From contig CP038129.1 in assembly GCA_004519485.1 (NCBI GenBank), forward strand, positions 62,001 to 126,000: DNA of 64,000 nt. Reading direction: 5' to 3'. This DNA is from Nannochloropsis oceanica. Taxonomy: Eukaryota; Sar; Eustigmatophyceae; Eustigmatales; Monodopsidaceae. How positions within the stretch are numbered: the first letter of the stretch is position 1; each line of letters begins with the position of its first letter. The notes under the pieces are model-generated. The model was given only the letters and a program-made list of their open reading frames with translations, had not been told where the DNA came from and ran no database searches. Below are positions 21,614-33,227 of this stretch, piece by piece. The position numbers and the translations under genes were made by a program.

Positions 21614-23604
21614 GGGAGGAAGGGAGTAAGGAAGGAGGGGAGGAAGGGAGGGAGGGTGAGAGGAAAGAGGAAAGAGGAAAGAAGGGAGAATACAAAAGAT
21701 TTTTGGGGTATTAGAGAGAGAAAAGAGGTGAAAAAGGAGGGGACGAAAGAATATTTATATATGTACCAAAAACTAGTAAAAGCGAGAAAGAGAGACCGGG
21801 AGGGAGGGAGAAAACGAGATGTGGTGACATGGAGAGAGAGAGACTGGAGACATCCACACACAGAGAGAGACAGAGACAGACAGAGACAGAGACAGAAGGG
21901 GGGAGAGAGAGGGAGAGGGAAAGAGCAAAGAAAGAATTAGAGCAGCCCCATTAACATAAGAAGAAAAGGTACTGATTGAAAAGAGATAGGCAGGAAAGGG
22001 AGCATGAGGAGAAGAAGGGAAGGAGATCGGACAATGGGAGACGACATCAATGCCAGGGTACATTGCCATGGGACATGGGCGTACGTGCAAGTATTGTTAC
22101 TCGTCTTCCCTCTCCTCCCTCCCTCCCTCCCTTCCTTCCTTCCTTCCCCTCTTTGCACCTCCAGGCATGCGGCGAAGAAGAATTCACATCAGACATGTCA
22201 ACAGGTTAAAGCTTAAACAGAAAGAAGCGAAAAAAACAAGTACACTCAGGCTTGCCTGAGTCTATGATCTTTTCCAATGTTATTTATTTATATGATTAAC
22301 TTCCATCCGTTACACATTCCCCGATTCTATGTTCCTCTTGCTCGCGCCAAGTTGCTGCCCCTGCTGACCGTCGATATCCGCCGAGTCAACAACCACTCGT
22401 ACCACCTTCTGGGCTTTCCTCGTTATCTTTCCGCCGGGCATCTTCTCCTAGGCTACGTAGGAGAGGGAGAAAGGGGCAGGAGGGATGGAAGGAGGGAAGG
22501 TGAGAGGGAGGAAGAGAGGATTAGATGCAGATGCAGACCTCGCTCTTGCACTGTACCCGTACGTATGGCTTTTCGCGTACCCTCTTGCCAATCTTCCATT
22601 AGACATTATTTTTTTGCTCGATTGACAGATAAAAGGATGGGCCATGAGGGAGATGGGGCGGGAGGAAGTAAGCGGAGAGGGGGGAAGGGATTCGGAGGAG
22701 GAGATCAGACTCTTCTTGTTTCGATCCTTTGCCCTGATCCTCGAGAGGATGAGGCTCTGGTTATAGTAAAGAATAGACTGTTGGAAATCACTTCTCCTCT
22801 AAATGTCATGTCTCTCTTTGATTCACTGAAACGGGAGAAATTCATACCTGACTTGTGTGGCGAGATGCCGGAGGGATAGGTGGATGATATTCAGCAGCAA
22901 CTGCTCCAGCAGCAGCACTGAGGAACTATCAGGCAGTAGCAGGAGCAGCAGCAGCCCACACAAGGGCGGTGGCACTCGGAGTTGCAACCTTATAGTAGCA
23001 GGAGGGAAGGTTGGAGGCCACCACATTCCTTGGCCATTCCCACCAAGCTCAGGCACCACCAGCGTCACCAGCCCAGCTCGCATCATGAAGGTGAACATGT
23101 AGAGGACCGGCTTCCTACGGCGGAGTGCTGCGTTCTTGGGAAAGCACGGAGGGAGGGTACGGAGGACCAAGATACTCGCTTGTGAACGATGCAGGCCAGG
23201 AAACATATGCGCAGCCGCCGCACCCGTAAACCAATCGCATGTCCTGTATACATGTGTACATATTGTGTTGTTCTTGTGCTTTGAGAATCCGGGCATGACT
23301 GTGCAATGCAAGAAGCACGAAGGGGGTGAATGGAGAGAGAAAGAGAGGAGGAAGTAGGAAGTCGTTGCTGTTGCCCGGCCCATCCGACAGAAAGCGGGCG
23401 TGGTAACATTGCCACCACTACGACACTCTGAGGACTTTTGTAAAACGAAAATTGGACCACCTTTGATCCTGGATGTACAAAATTCGGCGTGCATCCTGAG
23501 TAGAGAAGAATGCGAAAAATGTCGTTTTTTTGGGGGGTAGATAGATCTATACATATTCAATAAAAACATTCAAGATTTTCTCCTTTTGGTCTCGGACGAC
23601 CTTG
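21614..23604. other. Intergenic interval, no supported gene
   Basis: Purine tracts to about 21930 include GAGAGACAGAGACAG repeats near 21865-21900. Mixed-composition sequence follows. A 248-codon minus-strand open frame at 22823-23569 has no recognisable domain and is Leu-rich where it crosses a CAG repeat. AATAAAA occurs at about 23560 on the plus strand. Confidence 0.4.
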
Positions 23605-26178
23605 TCATCGATTTTCCTTTCCATTCCGAGAAAGGAATCTTTTTTCAAGCAAGTATGCATGGTACGGGGCTGAGGTGAACTTTTGCGTCGAAATAGAGAA
23701 ATAGCCGTCCTCATGGTAGATTGGCTCATCACAACGAGTGTGAAGCAAGCTGTCCCGATTCTGAATGTCACTCTTGCCATTCCCCAAAATAAAGCCACCC
23801 ACCAGCTCGGGGCACTTGAAGTCAAGGGCTGGTCCTTGGGGAAGCAGCATGGCGTCGAAACTTTGCTGATGAGAATCAATTTGAAAGCTCGCTAATTCCC
23901 TTGGTATCGCCCCGTCTGCAATGTCGTGTAGTTCTGCGGGTATTTTTTCGTCCACGACCATCCCATGCATGCTGACTGGATACCAACTGAAATACATTTT
24001 CTGATCTCCGGGATAGTTTACAAAATCCCCAAAGGGACCGTTGACAATCGTCATGCTTGGCATTGTGGCCAACGGCTCCATATATTCTGTCTTGATACCA
24101 AATTTCAAGCGAACATTGTTGCCGCTCCAAGCAGGAATACCCATTTGCTGGTCGATTTCGCGGCGTCCCTCCCAAAGACAATTGACAACCTTGTCAAATC
24201 CTCCGTGAACCCCAAGATTTGTGACGATTTGGAACGTCGTATTCCGGTCAAGGGCAGAAAAGTTTCCAACCTCCCTACGTGTTTCAAGGACAATCGTATT
24301 CAAAAGTGTGTGTATTGTGTGCTTCGATCTCAATGCCCGCTTGATGGCAAGCTTTAACTCGGAGTGTGAAATGGCGTATTCCTCTGACTCGAAGGCTGCT
24401 TCGAAGAAGGACTCGTTCACCAAGGTTTTATTTAACGGGATTGGACGGTATAGTCGCTGAGGGCGTTCGCCCAGGTAAGAGAGGGTCGGGTCACCCTTGA
24501 GCATTTCGTAGTAGATGGCTTGCAAGTTGTTGAAGTACAACTCCAACTCCGTTGGGGAAAGAATTGAGTCATAGGGTACCATATAATGAAACTTGGATGA
24601 CTTCCACTTGGCCCAGTCAATAGTTTCTCCTACAAGGTACTCCAAGTAGCCGGAAAACCGTAGAGCGCTCTCCAACATTCGTGCCCCAGTTTTCAGGGTC
24701 TGGTCACCACTGTAAACCAAGCCCAGATGGATCTTCCCTTCTTGGTTGCTACTTGCACGATTCAGTATATCTGTGCTCTTGTCAAAGATTGTCACATCGT
24801 ATCCGTGTTTTTCAAACAAAAGTGCCATTGTGCAGCCTTGAATCCCTCCTCCCAATACGGCGACACGCTTCTTGTTGCTCTTTGCCTCGCTTATTTTGTG
24901 TCGAAAGATGGCCAGAATTTTTTCGGGCTCAGGAGTTGCAGAAATGCCAGCAACCCTTGGTAAAGTTGTCAGTAGATTGTCTGTACATGCTTGATAGAAG
25001 TTTTGGCTGGACGACGTATATAAGTGGGCTACATTGTAGATATTCGCAAAATGGTCGACCCACGCCTGCATCTTATCCTCAGCGGACATGCTATTTATTT
25101 GGAAGCGATGAATCTGGTTGGGTTGAAACAATTTGAAATAGGGGACATCAACGGCAATTAAGTCCCCTGCAACTGCGTGCTGCATAATTTGTGTTATATC
25201 TGCGACGTAGTAGTCGTTATGGGTCGGCTGAAGCAAGAAGTCGCGCATATTGTTGCCGATTGACAGCCCATCTGCCGTCCACCCCGGTAGCTGTTGGTGT
25301 TGGCCGTTTCTCACTAGGCCGCGGAAACTCACTCCTTTATGATGTTTCACGGCTGCATATATGCGGTCTTCCCTTGAACCGCGGATGCTTTTTTGATGTA
25401 TTTCTTGGCAAGAAACCTGATAGGCGGAAGTCGAAGCTGCAGAGGTGGAAGGAAGTTTCGCCCTTCTCTTCTCCTCCTGGCGATCAGAGACACCTTTGCA
25501 CACAACGTAGGGGAAACAGTTGATGGCGGCAGGATTGGCCGTCAAACAGGCCGCCAACTCTTCGTAGTAGTTCGATGGAATAGTATCGTCGTCGGGCAAA
25601 ATGCTCACAAAAGCACCTTGTGCCTGAAGCAGCAAAAAGTTCACGTTTGATATCCACCCCAAATGCGCTTCGTGACTGAACGTCGTGATGTGAATATTTT
25701 GCTGGCCGGTCTCTCGAAGATGTTTCTCCAGTTTTGCGACAAAATCCTTGCATAAGTCCGTGTCAGCACACGGGTCAAAAGATATGAGCAACTCAATATT
25801 GCTGTATGTCTGGTTGGACACGCTTCGCACGGTCTCTTCTAACGTGAGTGATCCCTCAAACACTGGAATGCATACAGTAACTAAAGGAGGCGTCCCGCTC
25901 ACATCTTCTGGCGTCGATATCAAGCCCTGGTTCCGGTTACACCCTTCCTTCACCACGTTGGCCTTGTTGTCATCTGTATCCGAAACCCCGTCGGTGAGAG
26001 GAGCGAGTGTAGAATGGTAGTCCTTGTCCATATGAATACCCCGATCGTCACTTGATGATGTATATGCTCTGCTGCTTCTCAAGCCACCTAGGTGCAACAT
26101 TTGATCATGGGCGATGAACGTAAGTATGACCCAGACAGCTGCTGCCAAGTAGCACAGATACGTCTTGCTGATCCACAT
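23605..26178 (-). CDS. Membrane-anchored GT2 glycosyltransferase fused to an FAD-dependent oxidoreductase
   Basis: Single exon, 857 residues. The ATG at 26178 is preferred over an upstream in-frame TTG. Residues about 6-24 (TYLCYLAAAVWVILTFIA) form one N-terminal membrane segment, so a type II, Golgi-like topology is likely. Residues about 100-330 are a GT-A family 2 domain: VTVCIPVFEGSLTLEETVRS, SNQTYSNIELLISFD and the nucleotide-sugar/metal motif SILPDDDTIPSNYYEEL. From about residue 425 there is a Rossmann FAD-binding start, RVAVLGGGIQGCTMALLFEK, then EGKIHLGLVYSGD, typical of DAO-type oxidoreductases. The second half runs to the end without an obvious partner subunit. Substrates are unknown. 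The pairing suggests making and oxidising (or checking) a sugar in a surface glycan (inference). Lack of introns, lower GC and absence of GGGAGG tracts set it apart from neighbours and fit acquisition by transfer. A sulfotransferase gene lies divergently about 1 kb away. Confidence 0.85.
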   Translation of the reverse strand: MWISKTYLCYLAAAVWVILTFIAHDQMLHLGGLRSSRAYTSSSDDRGIHMDKDYHSTLAPLTDGVSDTDDNKANVVKEGCNRNQGLISTPEDVSGTPPLVTVCIPVFEGSLTLEETVRSVSNQTYSNIELLISFDPCADTDLCKDFVAKLEKHLRETGQQNIHITTFSHEAHLGWISNVNFLLLQAQGAFVSILPDDDTIPSNYYEELAACLTANPAAINCFPYVVCKGVSDRQEEKRRAKLPSTSAASTSAYQVSCQEIHQKSIRGSREDRIYAAVKHHKGVSFRGLVRNGQHQQLPGWTADGLSIGNNMRDFLLQPTHNDYYVADITQIMQHAVAGDLIAVDVPYFKLFQPNQIHRFQINSMSAEDKMQAWVDHFANIYNVAHLYTSSSQNFYQACTDNLLTTLPRVAGISATPEPEKILAIFRHKISEAKSNKKRVAVLGGGIQGCTMALLFEKHGYDVTIFDKSTDILNRASSNQEGKIHLGLVYSGDQTLKTGARMLESALRFSGYLEYLVGETIDWAKWKSSKFHYMVPYDSILSPTELELYFNNLQAIYYEMLKGDPTLSYLGERPQRLYRPIPLNKTLVNESFFEAAFESEEYAISHSELKLAIKRALRSKHTIHTLLNTIVLETRREVGNFSALDRNTTFQIVTNLGVHGGFDKVVNCLWEGRREIDQQMGIPAWSGNNVRLKFGIKTEYMEPLATMPSMTIVNGPFGDFVNYPGDQKMYFSWYPVSMHGMVVDEKIPAELHDIADGAIPRELASFQIDSHQQSFDAMLLPQGPALDFKCPELVGGFILGNGKSDIQNRDSLLHTRCDEPIYHEDGYFSISTQKFTSAPYHAYLLEKRFLSRNGKENR

Positions 26179-27191
26179 GGTCTGGCCTAGGTCCAAGGGG
26201 CAAATAGCTAATTATCCCTGTAGACGTGTATGCGTATATTAGCGGGTCGTCGTGAAGGTAACGATCAAGGTTTCTTTGTAGACACAGTCTAATCTGAATG
26301 AATATAAATGGTCGACGTCTTGTGCGGACGAGATACTCGTAGAAGGGCACACAAGCTTTGGGCTTGGTGTTGTTCACAAGATGAACGACTACCGATATCT
26401 AGTCAATCGTTGATCATCCTGTCCTTCGATCTGGCACGATTTGCCAATTCGTACATATCGAAGTGCTGATGACTGGGTGAGAGAAACGGCAAACTGAAAC
26501 GGCCTTCAACGGCGTTGACGAACAGCAACAAGATGTGAAACAAAGTATTGGAAATTCATGCCAAGGTGCTCACACAGTCCTTACAAAACGCTACCATGTC
26601 ATCAAAACCGGTCGAAGACTTAAGTTTGCATCTTTGCCAGAAGTATTGCAAGGGAAGAGGGCTATCTTGCCAAGAAAAGCCCAAATGCACAACGAAACCG
26701 TTTCACCAATTCTTCTTCTACGTGCTCTACGTCTTTTTCACCAAGCCCATGATGTAGCTTTTGCAGTCACCTACCCACAATTACCTACCTATATAGCGTC
26801 AAGTGCCTGGTCTGATGCGAGCTTTACTCTCTAGTCGTGGAAATCAAATCATGGCTCTCTCTCTGAATTCAAAGACCTTAAATTCCAACACCCTCTCACA
26901 TCAACTCCCCTCTGGATATGAACTTTCCTCACAGACTCACAAACTTGTATCGCTCATATCTCCAACACCGCTGCCTTTGACAAACAAGTAAGCTTTTCTT
27001 TTCGTACATTTGCTGATGAGCAAATTTCCCACCATGAATATTTTTATGCATTACCTCTCTCTCCCCCTCCCCCCCGAAAAGGATGGCACGGAGGATTTGA
27101 TTACATTCCCTCACCTTTCACATATATGAGCCACAACCGACGGTTGGCATATTCTGGGATTAACATCTAGTTCGTAATTCATCGTATTTGA
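26179..27191. promoter_or_regulatory. Divergent region between GT2-FAD and sulfotransferase genes
   Basis: About 1 kb of lower-GC sequence between two divergent starts, so both promoters should lie here and co-regulation is possible. Short open frames within it match nothing known. No defined element was recognised. Confidence 0.4.
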
Positions 27192-28688
27192 ATGATGTTG
27201 CAGATGCCAAACCCTCGCTTGAACCATGGCTTGCAAAGCCACAGGCGTTCCTTCAAAGTTGTCTTCACTGCAGCGGCTTTTGGATTTCTCTTTAGTATTT
27301 GCCCATTAAGCATCTATAGTCTTTTGGAAATCATACCAGCTTCCATTGAAATGGGTGTCCGACGCCTTGGCAACCCATCAGTACCATCACGAGCAAACAG
27401 CATCAAGCCTAAAGCCCGTTGTATCCTCCATATTGGTCCGCACAAGACGTCGACCACTTACATTCAGACTAAATTATGTCAAGAGCGCGACACACTGAAA
27501 GAGATGGGCTACATTGTGCCATTGGGCAAAGCATGCGAAGGAAAATGTAGCCCTACTCGTTTTGCGGGAATGGCAGGCCAATTGCGAGGGAATATGGAAA
27601 TAGCTCGGCGATTTGGATGCTCTCTCGATCCAATCAACGACTTTAAGGAAGCATTGCAATCTTCCGGGGACGCAAATATTATCCTGTCAAGCGAGGGATT
27701 CGATATGCTAAGTGACGATCATGTCCATGAATTAGCAAATCTCTTGGTAAATTACCAGACCACTGTGGTAATCTACTTTCGCCGCAAGCTGGGGCACCTT
27801 GTTAGCTACTACACTCAGGTGAACAAACATTATGGCGCGATTTTCCCTCCTTTGTCATTCAAGGAATTCATATGGAGGTTCCTCAACGACGTAGACCCGG
27901 CAGCAGATCTATTCGATAACCCCATACCGCAACTAAACGGCCTGTGCTACACCAGGATGTTTGAAACTTATGGCCGATATTTTGGAAAGGACAACCTTGC
28001 AGTCATTGACTACAACGAGATGGTCGACGCCGGGAAAGATCCATGGGAAATCATAGTAAGAGATGTGATGGGGTTCGAATCCTACGCTGACAAAACGAAG
28101 ACTACTCATACTGAAGGTGATCATCACCAAGATAAGAGCAAAAAGATAAACGTCTCTCCAGATGCGTTTTCTCTTTCAGTTGCGGGTTCTTTTTACCAAT
28201 GGCGATGGACAAATCTTGGCCTTTCCGCACCAACAGGACCAAATGCTGAAGAAATGACGGATATCAGTAAGCAGTCAGACGTCGTCCACAATCACACATT
28301 GCTTCCTCGCTTGGAATGCATTTTGCCGTTACTAGACCCTCTCAAAGATATGCTACCAAAAACATGCAGCACCCTCGAGAGCGTGTGCAGCTTGTGGGAG
28401 CTACATGAAAAGGAAGCTCTGAGTCGTCTGGCAAAAGAGGGATCACGCCTCCTATACTTTAAGAGGGACGATGACAACTCCAGCGATGGTAAAGGTAAAG
28501 GAAGCATTACCTTAGGAAAAAGGAACGAGACTGTATGCGAGGTGGATACTGTAGCACTGACATTGCATGACGGAAAGCGACATTTGGATGAGGTTTTCCG
28601 ACAAATTTCTACCAAGGTAGAACAAACATGCAGTGGTGATATGATCACTCCTGGAGGAAGAATATCCCCATTTTACATGCAAAAATGA
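27192..28688 (+). CDS. Membrane-anchored carbohydrate sulfotransferase-like protein
   Basis: Single exon, 498 residues. Sulfotransferases move sulfate from PAPS to sugar or protein hydroxyls, in eukaryotes usually in the Golgi. After a short basic N-terminus there is one hydrophobic segment (FTAAAFGFLFSICPLSIYSL, about residues 20-40), a probable signal anchor. Residues ~77-90 read CILHIGPHKTSTTYIQTKL, the 5'-phosphosulfate loop in the form common in bacterial-type sulfotransferases (HIGxHKTGTTxIQ). VVIYFRRKLGHLVSYYTQ at about residue 193 fits the 3'-phosphate region with its conserved Arg. The C-terminal ~150 residues are less conserved and contain NHT and NET sequons. It has no introns or GGGAGG tracts and, with the divergent GT2-FAD gene, looks like a two-gene module for a sulfated glycan (inference). 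Confidence 0.8.
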   Translation: MMLQMPNPRLNHGLQSHRRSFKVVFTAAAFGFLFSICPLSIYSLLEIIPASIEMGVRRLGNPSVPSRANSIKPKARCILHIGPHKTSTTYIQTKLCQERDTLKEMGYIVPLGKACEGKCSPTRFAGMAGQLRGNMEIARRFGCSLDPINDFKEALQSSGDANIILSSEGFDMLSDDHVHELANLLVNYQTTVVIYFRRKLGHLVSYYTQVNKHYGAIFPPLSFKEFIWRFLNDVDPAADLFDNPIPQLNGLCYTRMFETYGRYFGKDNLAVIDYNEMVDAGKDPWEIIVRDVMGFESYADKTKTTHTEGDHHQDKSKKINVSPDAFSLSVAGSFYQWRWTNLGLSAPTGPNAEEMTDISKQSDVVHNHTLLPRLECILPLLDPLKDMLPKTCSTLESVCSLWELHEKEALSRLAKEGSRLLYFKRDDDNSSDGKGKGSITLGKRNETVCEVDTVALTLHDGKRHLDEVFRQISTKVEQTCSGDMITPGGRISPFYMQK

Positions 28689-28777
28689 TACAATGATATT
28701 AAAAAAACCTTAGAGCTCGGATCAATGTTGATGAATAGCAAAAGAGTTTCTCAGGTTATGCATGAAATGATATATTC

Positions 28778-28783
28778 AATAAA
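28778..28783 (+). promoter_or_regulatory. Probable poly(A) signal of the sulfotransferase gene
   Basis: AATAAA lies 90 bp after the stop codon, preceded by an AT-rich stretch. The position fits a polyadenylation signal. Confidence 0.45.
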
Positions 28784-29177
28784 AGACCACAACCCTGTAT
28801 GTTGAATACATCTCTGCCACGGTGGATAGCAGCCAGACATGACTCCCCCTCAGTAAAAAGGCACAAACGAAGACGGCATAAGTAGGGGGAAAAGTAAGAG
28901 GAAGAAAAACATACACAATGGCTGTTCAAGAGTGTTTGTTGCTCGCTGACATGCACACCTGTTGTGATGAAGAACACGGAGTTAATTCTTGAAAAGGTAA
29001 ACGCTGCCGTTGATTCGCTTCCCAACGTCCGTCATTCTTCGCGATGCATTGCTGCTTGCCTTCTAACACACACATGTCCTTCTTTTTCGCACACGCCCCA
29101 AACAAACATACGTAAATTACCAAAAAGCTAACCCTGTCATCAGAGCTCACTGCCATCCATCTATCAGCCTTACAACA

Positions 29178-32100
29178 ATGGCTGCCCGAATGCTGGCCAA
29201 GTGGTCCTCCAAAGCCGAAGGGCAGGCGACAACAGCGAGTCCGACCCCTAAGCAGGAAGTATCCTCACCGGTCCTAAGTAATTTGGAGGGACAAAGCAAT
29301 GCTCTCAGCCCTGGCATCACGAACGCTACTGCCAGCAAAGGGGCAGGGAAGCTGACGATGACGGCCTCTGTATCAGCATACAAAGCACCCGTCCCCTTTC
29401 TCATTGAGAGCTTAGCTTGGCAAGACTTGTCGTACTACTACCGCACCCAAGACGGAGGAAAGGACATAGAGAAGGCTGCGGTCAAGAATGCGACGGGCCT
29501 GGTGAGACGTGGGGATATGGTGGCCGTCATGGGTACGTAGGGAGGGCAAGGAAGGGTAAGAAAATAAAGGAAGGACTACAGATTGGCGTCAAGATTCCTC
29601 TCTCTTTCATCTAAGAATGCTCTCTCTCTACGTATATCTATTTTCTCTTTAGGCCCGAGTGGTGCAGGGAAATCGTCTCTCTTTGACGTGTTGGCTCGAC
29701 GAATTGGGAGCTCAGGACGGTTGGAAGGGCAGGTGAGAAATTAAAGGAGGAAGGCTTAATTAACCATGGGCCGCATTGATCCCACGGTAAATCAACTCAA
29801 CTGAATAGGAAAAGGAAGTGAAGAGGAATAGAGAGGGAAGGAAAGAAGAGCAGATGATGTTCTCGATTAATACGCGACCATATATATTACATCTACCCAC
29901 TCATAACTCCCACGTGTCTCAGATGTACGTAAATGGCTCAGCCCTGGACGACGACACGTTTCAACGTATCTCCGAATACGTGCAGCATGAAGATGTCTTT
30001 GTTCCCACCCAGACACTGGAGAATGCCCTTTTATACCATTGCAACCTCCGCCTGGGTCCCACCGTCCCTCTTGGAGAGAAACGGGCCAAGGTCGAGGGCC
30101 TGGCCCACGAGGCGGGCTTGAGCGACAAAATGCACACTAGGTAATAAGCTTCCAATTTCTCTCGTCGCTCTTTCTTTTCTTTCACTACCGTCGAACACTG
30201 CGATTCGCCCCCTCTCGCTCTCGCTCTCTCTTGTTCTTCCTACTTCCCTCTCTCCTCTTCTTCCTCCTTCCCATACCATCTCGTCCATCCATCCCCGTCT
30301 TTCGACCTCTTTTCCGTCGTGGCTCATGTGACAACCTTGCTGAGCCCGTCTGCAGGACATCCACGCGTCACAGCTTCATCAAAGTTTAATGCTTCCTCCA
30401 TTTAGATTGACCTCCCTCCCTCCCTCTTTGCCCTAAGAATCGGTGGCCTTCTAGCTGGTGGCTTGACGGTCAAGGGACTCAGCAATGGAGAGAAGCGAAG
30501 GGCATCTGTAGTGTGTGCCGCCCTTGCCTCTCCTTCAATCTTGTTTCTAGACGAACCAACCAGGCAAGCTCTCCCATGGTTCCTTCTTCCTTTCTTTCCT
30601 CCTTTCCTTTTTTTGTGCCCCTCACCTCCCTCCCTCCCTCCCTCTTCTCAGTGCGCTTATTTCCTCACTTATCACGCTCCCTTTCTCTACATCATCCTCT
30701 TTCTTGTCCCCCTGCCTTTTTGTCAGCGGTCTGGACTCTTATGCAGCTTTGAAGGTGGGTAAAGAGGAAGTACAAGGGAGGGGAAGAGGGAGGGAAGGAA
30801 GAGGGCCTTTGAAAATGCACATATTTATTTCTGAATGCCCCTCCTTCCCTTCCCCCACCCTTTCTCCCCTCCTTCCCTCACTCCCTCTGCCCGTCAATCC
30901 TTCCTTCCAGGTCATGGAGATGATGTCCAAATTCTGTGCGGAAGGCCGTCTGATAGTCTGCACCATTCACCAAGTACGGCGGAAGGGAGAAAGGGAGGAA
31001 GGGGGGGAGGGAGGAAGAAAATCGAGGAAGGGAAAGCTCAACTTGGTCTGATTGTACTGTCAAGCCTCTTTAAAAATCTCGTTTCACAATCCATTCCTCT
31101 TTCCCTCCCTCCTTCAAAAAGCCGCGCTCGCAAGTGTACGATCTCTTCAACAAGGTTTTAGTCTTGTCTCAAGGGAACACTATTTATTTCGGCGACAGCT
31201 CTACTGCGGGTGTGCTACGCTGGTTTGAGGGTACACTCCAGCGGTCCCTCCCCCTTGGCACCTCCATCCCTGACTTCGTCTTAGACTTGGTCAACATCTC
31301 CTTCCTGGAGGACGAGGACGGGAAAGAGGGAGGGATGGAGCGAGGGGAGGAGGAAGGGAAGAAGCCTAAAAATGGGTTGGCATCGACGGGGGAACAGCAC
31401 GGATTATCGTCTTCGGGTACGTCTGCCTCCTCCGCTTCGAATTCTCTCCCCCCCCCCTCCTCGTCTTCCTTCTCATCCTTCTCCTGTTCCCCCTCTCGGA
31501 TTGAAGAGAAGAGCATCAAAAGAAAGGAAAACAAAAAAGAAAAGAAACAGGAAGGGATGACGCAACACAAGCAGCACAAGCAACAGCAGCAGCAGGGGCC
31601 GTTGCAAATTATAAAGGCTGCAGCGCTCTTTCGTCATTCTCCTTCCTCCATGGCATTGCGCGAGGAGATAAATGAAATCCATGCTCGGGCTTTGTCAATA
31701 GAGAAAGATCATCGTCACAAGCACCATGGAGAAGATGAACGCACTGATAGGCATGTTTTGACGACGAAGGAAAAAATTATAGCAGCTACGCACAGGGGGG
31801 AGAGTAGTTGGGCGTATCGGTTTCAGGTAGGTAGGTTGAGAGTGAGGGAAGGAAGGAGGGAGGGAGGGAGGGAGAGTAGGACGGTGGAAGGGGCCAAGAG
31901 CTTTTTCAAATCCTTCATTTGAGGACTTTGCCTCACTCAAGTCTCTATGCCAACGTCCCACTGTTACTCAGGTGGTGTTCAAGAGGAATCTCCAATTTTA
32001 TCTCGCTAACCCCGGGAACGTCCTCGTCCGTTTGTTCATCTCTTTTACCGTGGGCATCTTCCAAGGCATCGTGTTCTTTAATTCGCCGTCCAAGACCCCC

Positions 32101-33227
32101 GCACTCGTGCAAGCAGTCGCATTACTTATCTGTCTCTTTGTCACGCAGCTACAAGCGCTACTGCTACCATTTGTAAGCATGACTTTGTTCATCGAAGACC
32201 GCAAATTTTTCGTCCGCGAGGCTGCCTCTCGTCTATATTCGACTAGGTGTGTAACTTTATGTATTTTATCTTATATCGCTCCCCTTCCAGGACAATCCTG
32301 CGTGTTTGGATAGATTCTCAGGATCTGTTTATATCTTCTTGACTTGGCAGTGAAGTCTCTTCGCATTCTTCGCTAATCACCATCGTGAGGTTTGTGTCTT
32401 TCTCTGTCTATCGCAGCTCACCTGAGCAACCTCCCCGTGTTCTCCATCTCGTCCTTTATCACGTAATATTACTTTCGACAGCATTTACTTTCTCGCCAAC
32501 GCCTTACTAGAGCTGATCCTCACCACTGCCTGTGCGCTAATCTATGGACTTCTAACCTACTTCTTGTGCTTTTATGCAACAAGTGGAGATTTCGCGTTTA
32601 GTTGGGGTACGTACCGTTTTCCTGCGTGATTAGGGAGAAGTCGAAGGGGAAGACTAAAGGGGGGCTTCATACAAGATAAATACTGACTTATTTACTGACT
32701 TTCAATTGCTTTGTTATTATGACAACACAGCCAGATTATCCGTCTACCTCCTTTTCGTTGTCGCGGGCGCTCACACCGGTTCCATGCAAGCTATTATGTG
32801 CGCCATCCTTTCTCCTTCTCTAGAGCTTGCCTGCACGCTCAATGTCGGTATCACTTGCGTGTTTTGTTTTGGTGGCATCCCCCCTCGACTGCTCTTTCCT
32901 CCTGCCAGGATTATTCAGGTACGTATTTATGCATGTTCGTGATTCTCCCTCATTCCCTCTCTCCTCCCTTCCCCTCACAGATACACAAAATTTACTTATC
33001 TGCTCCTTAAATCCCTGCAATAGTGGATCTCCCCCTTGAAATATAGCTACACTGCCATGGTCGAATCCTATTTCCGCGGCACCTCCGCCAACTTCTACGT
33101 GGAGATGATGGACGTCACACGACCAAGCGGTGTGTGGGTCAACTTTGGTTGCCTCCTTGTCTTCTTTATAGTCTACAATGTAATTTCTTTCTGGGGACTG
33201 CATAATTTGTATCGTACGAAACGCTAG
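29178..33227 (+). CDS. ABCG-subfamily half-transporter
   Basis: ATP-driven exporter with the NBD-TMD order typical of ABCG/White. Eleven exons: 29178-29532, 29653-29732, 29923-30140, 30438-30563, 30727-30754, 30911-30973, 31122-31826, 31972-32246, 32482-32606, 32731-32918, 33024-33227 (788 residues, all phases close). Walker A is GPSGAGKSS across exons 1/2, the signature GLSNGEKRR, Walker B ILFLDEPTS with D-loop GLDS, and the H-loop CTIHQ. The membrane half has FKRNLQFYLANPGNV, REAASRLYSTS, IYFLANALLELIL and ISPLKYSYTAMVESYF. A ~150-residue linker rich in Ser, Lys and Gln joins the halves. The intron after DEPT uses a GC donor (CAG|GCAAGC at 30564), and exon 5, which encodes the D-loop, is only 28 nt. 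It must dimerise to work; the substrate (lipid, sterol, wax precursor) cannot be told from sequence. Confidence 0.92.

Noticed and set aside
22823-23569. 248-codon minus-strand open frame
   Set aside because: No recognisable domain, a Leu run from a CAG repeat, no splice or promoter context; open frames of this length arise by chance here.
28068-28085. GGTTCGAATCC, a perfect tRNA B-box
   Set aside because: It lies inside the sulfotransferase coding sequence and no cloverleaf forms around it.
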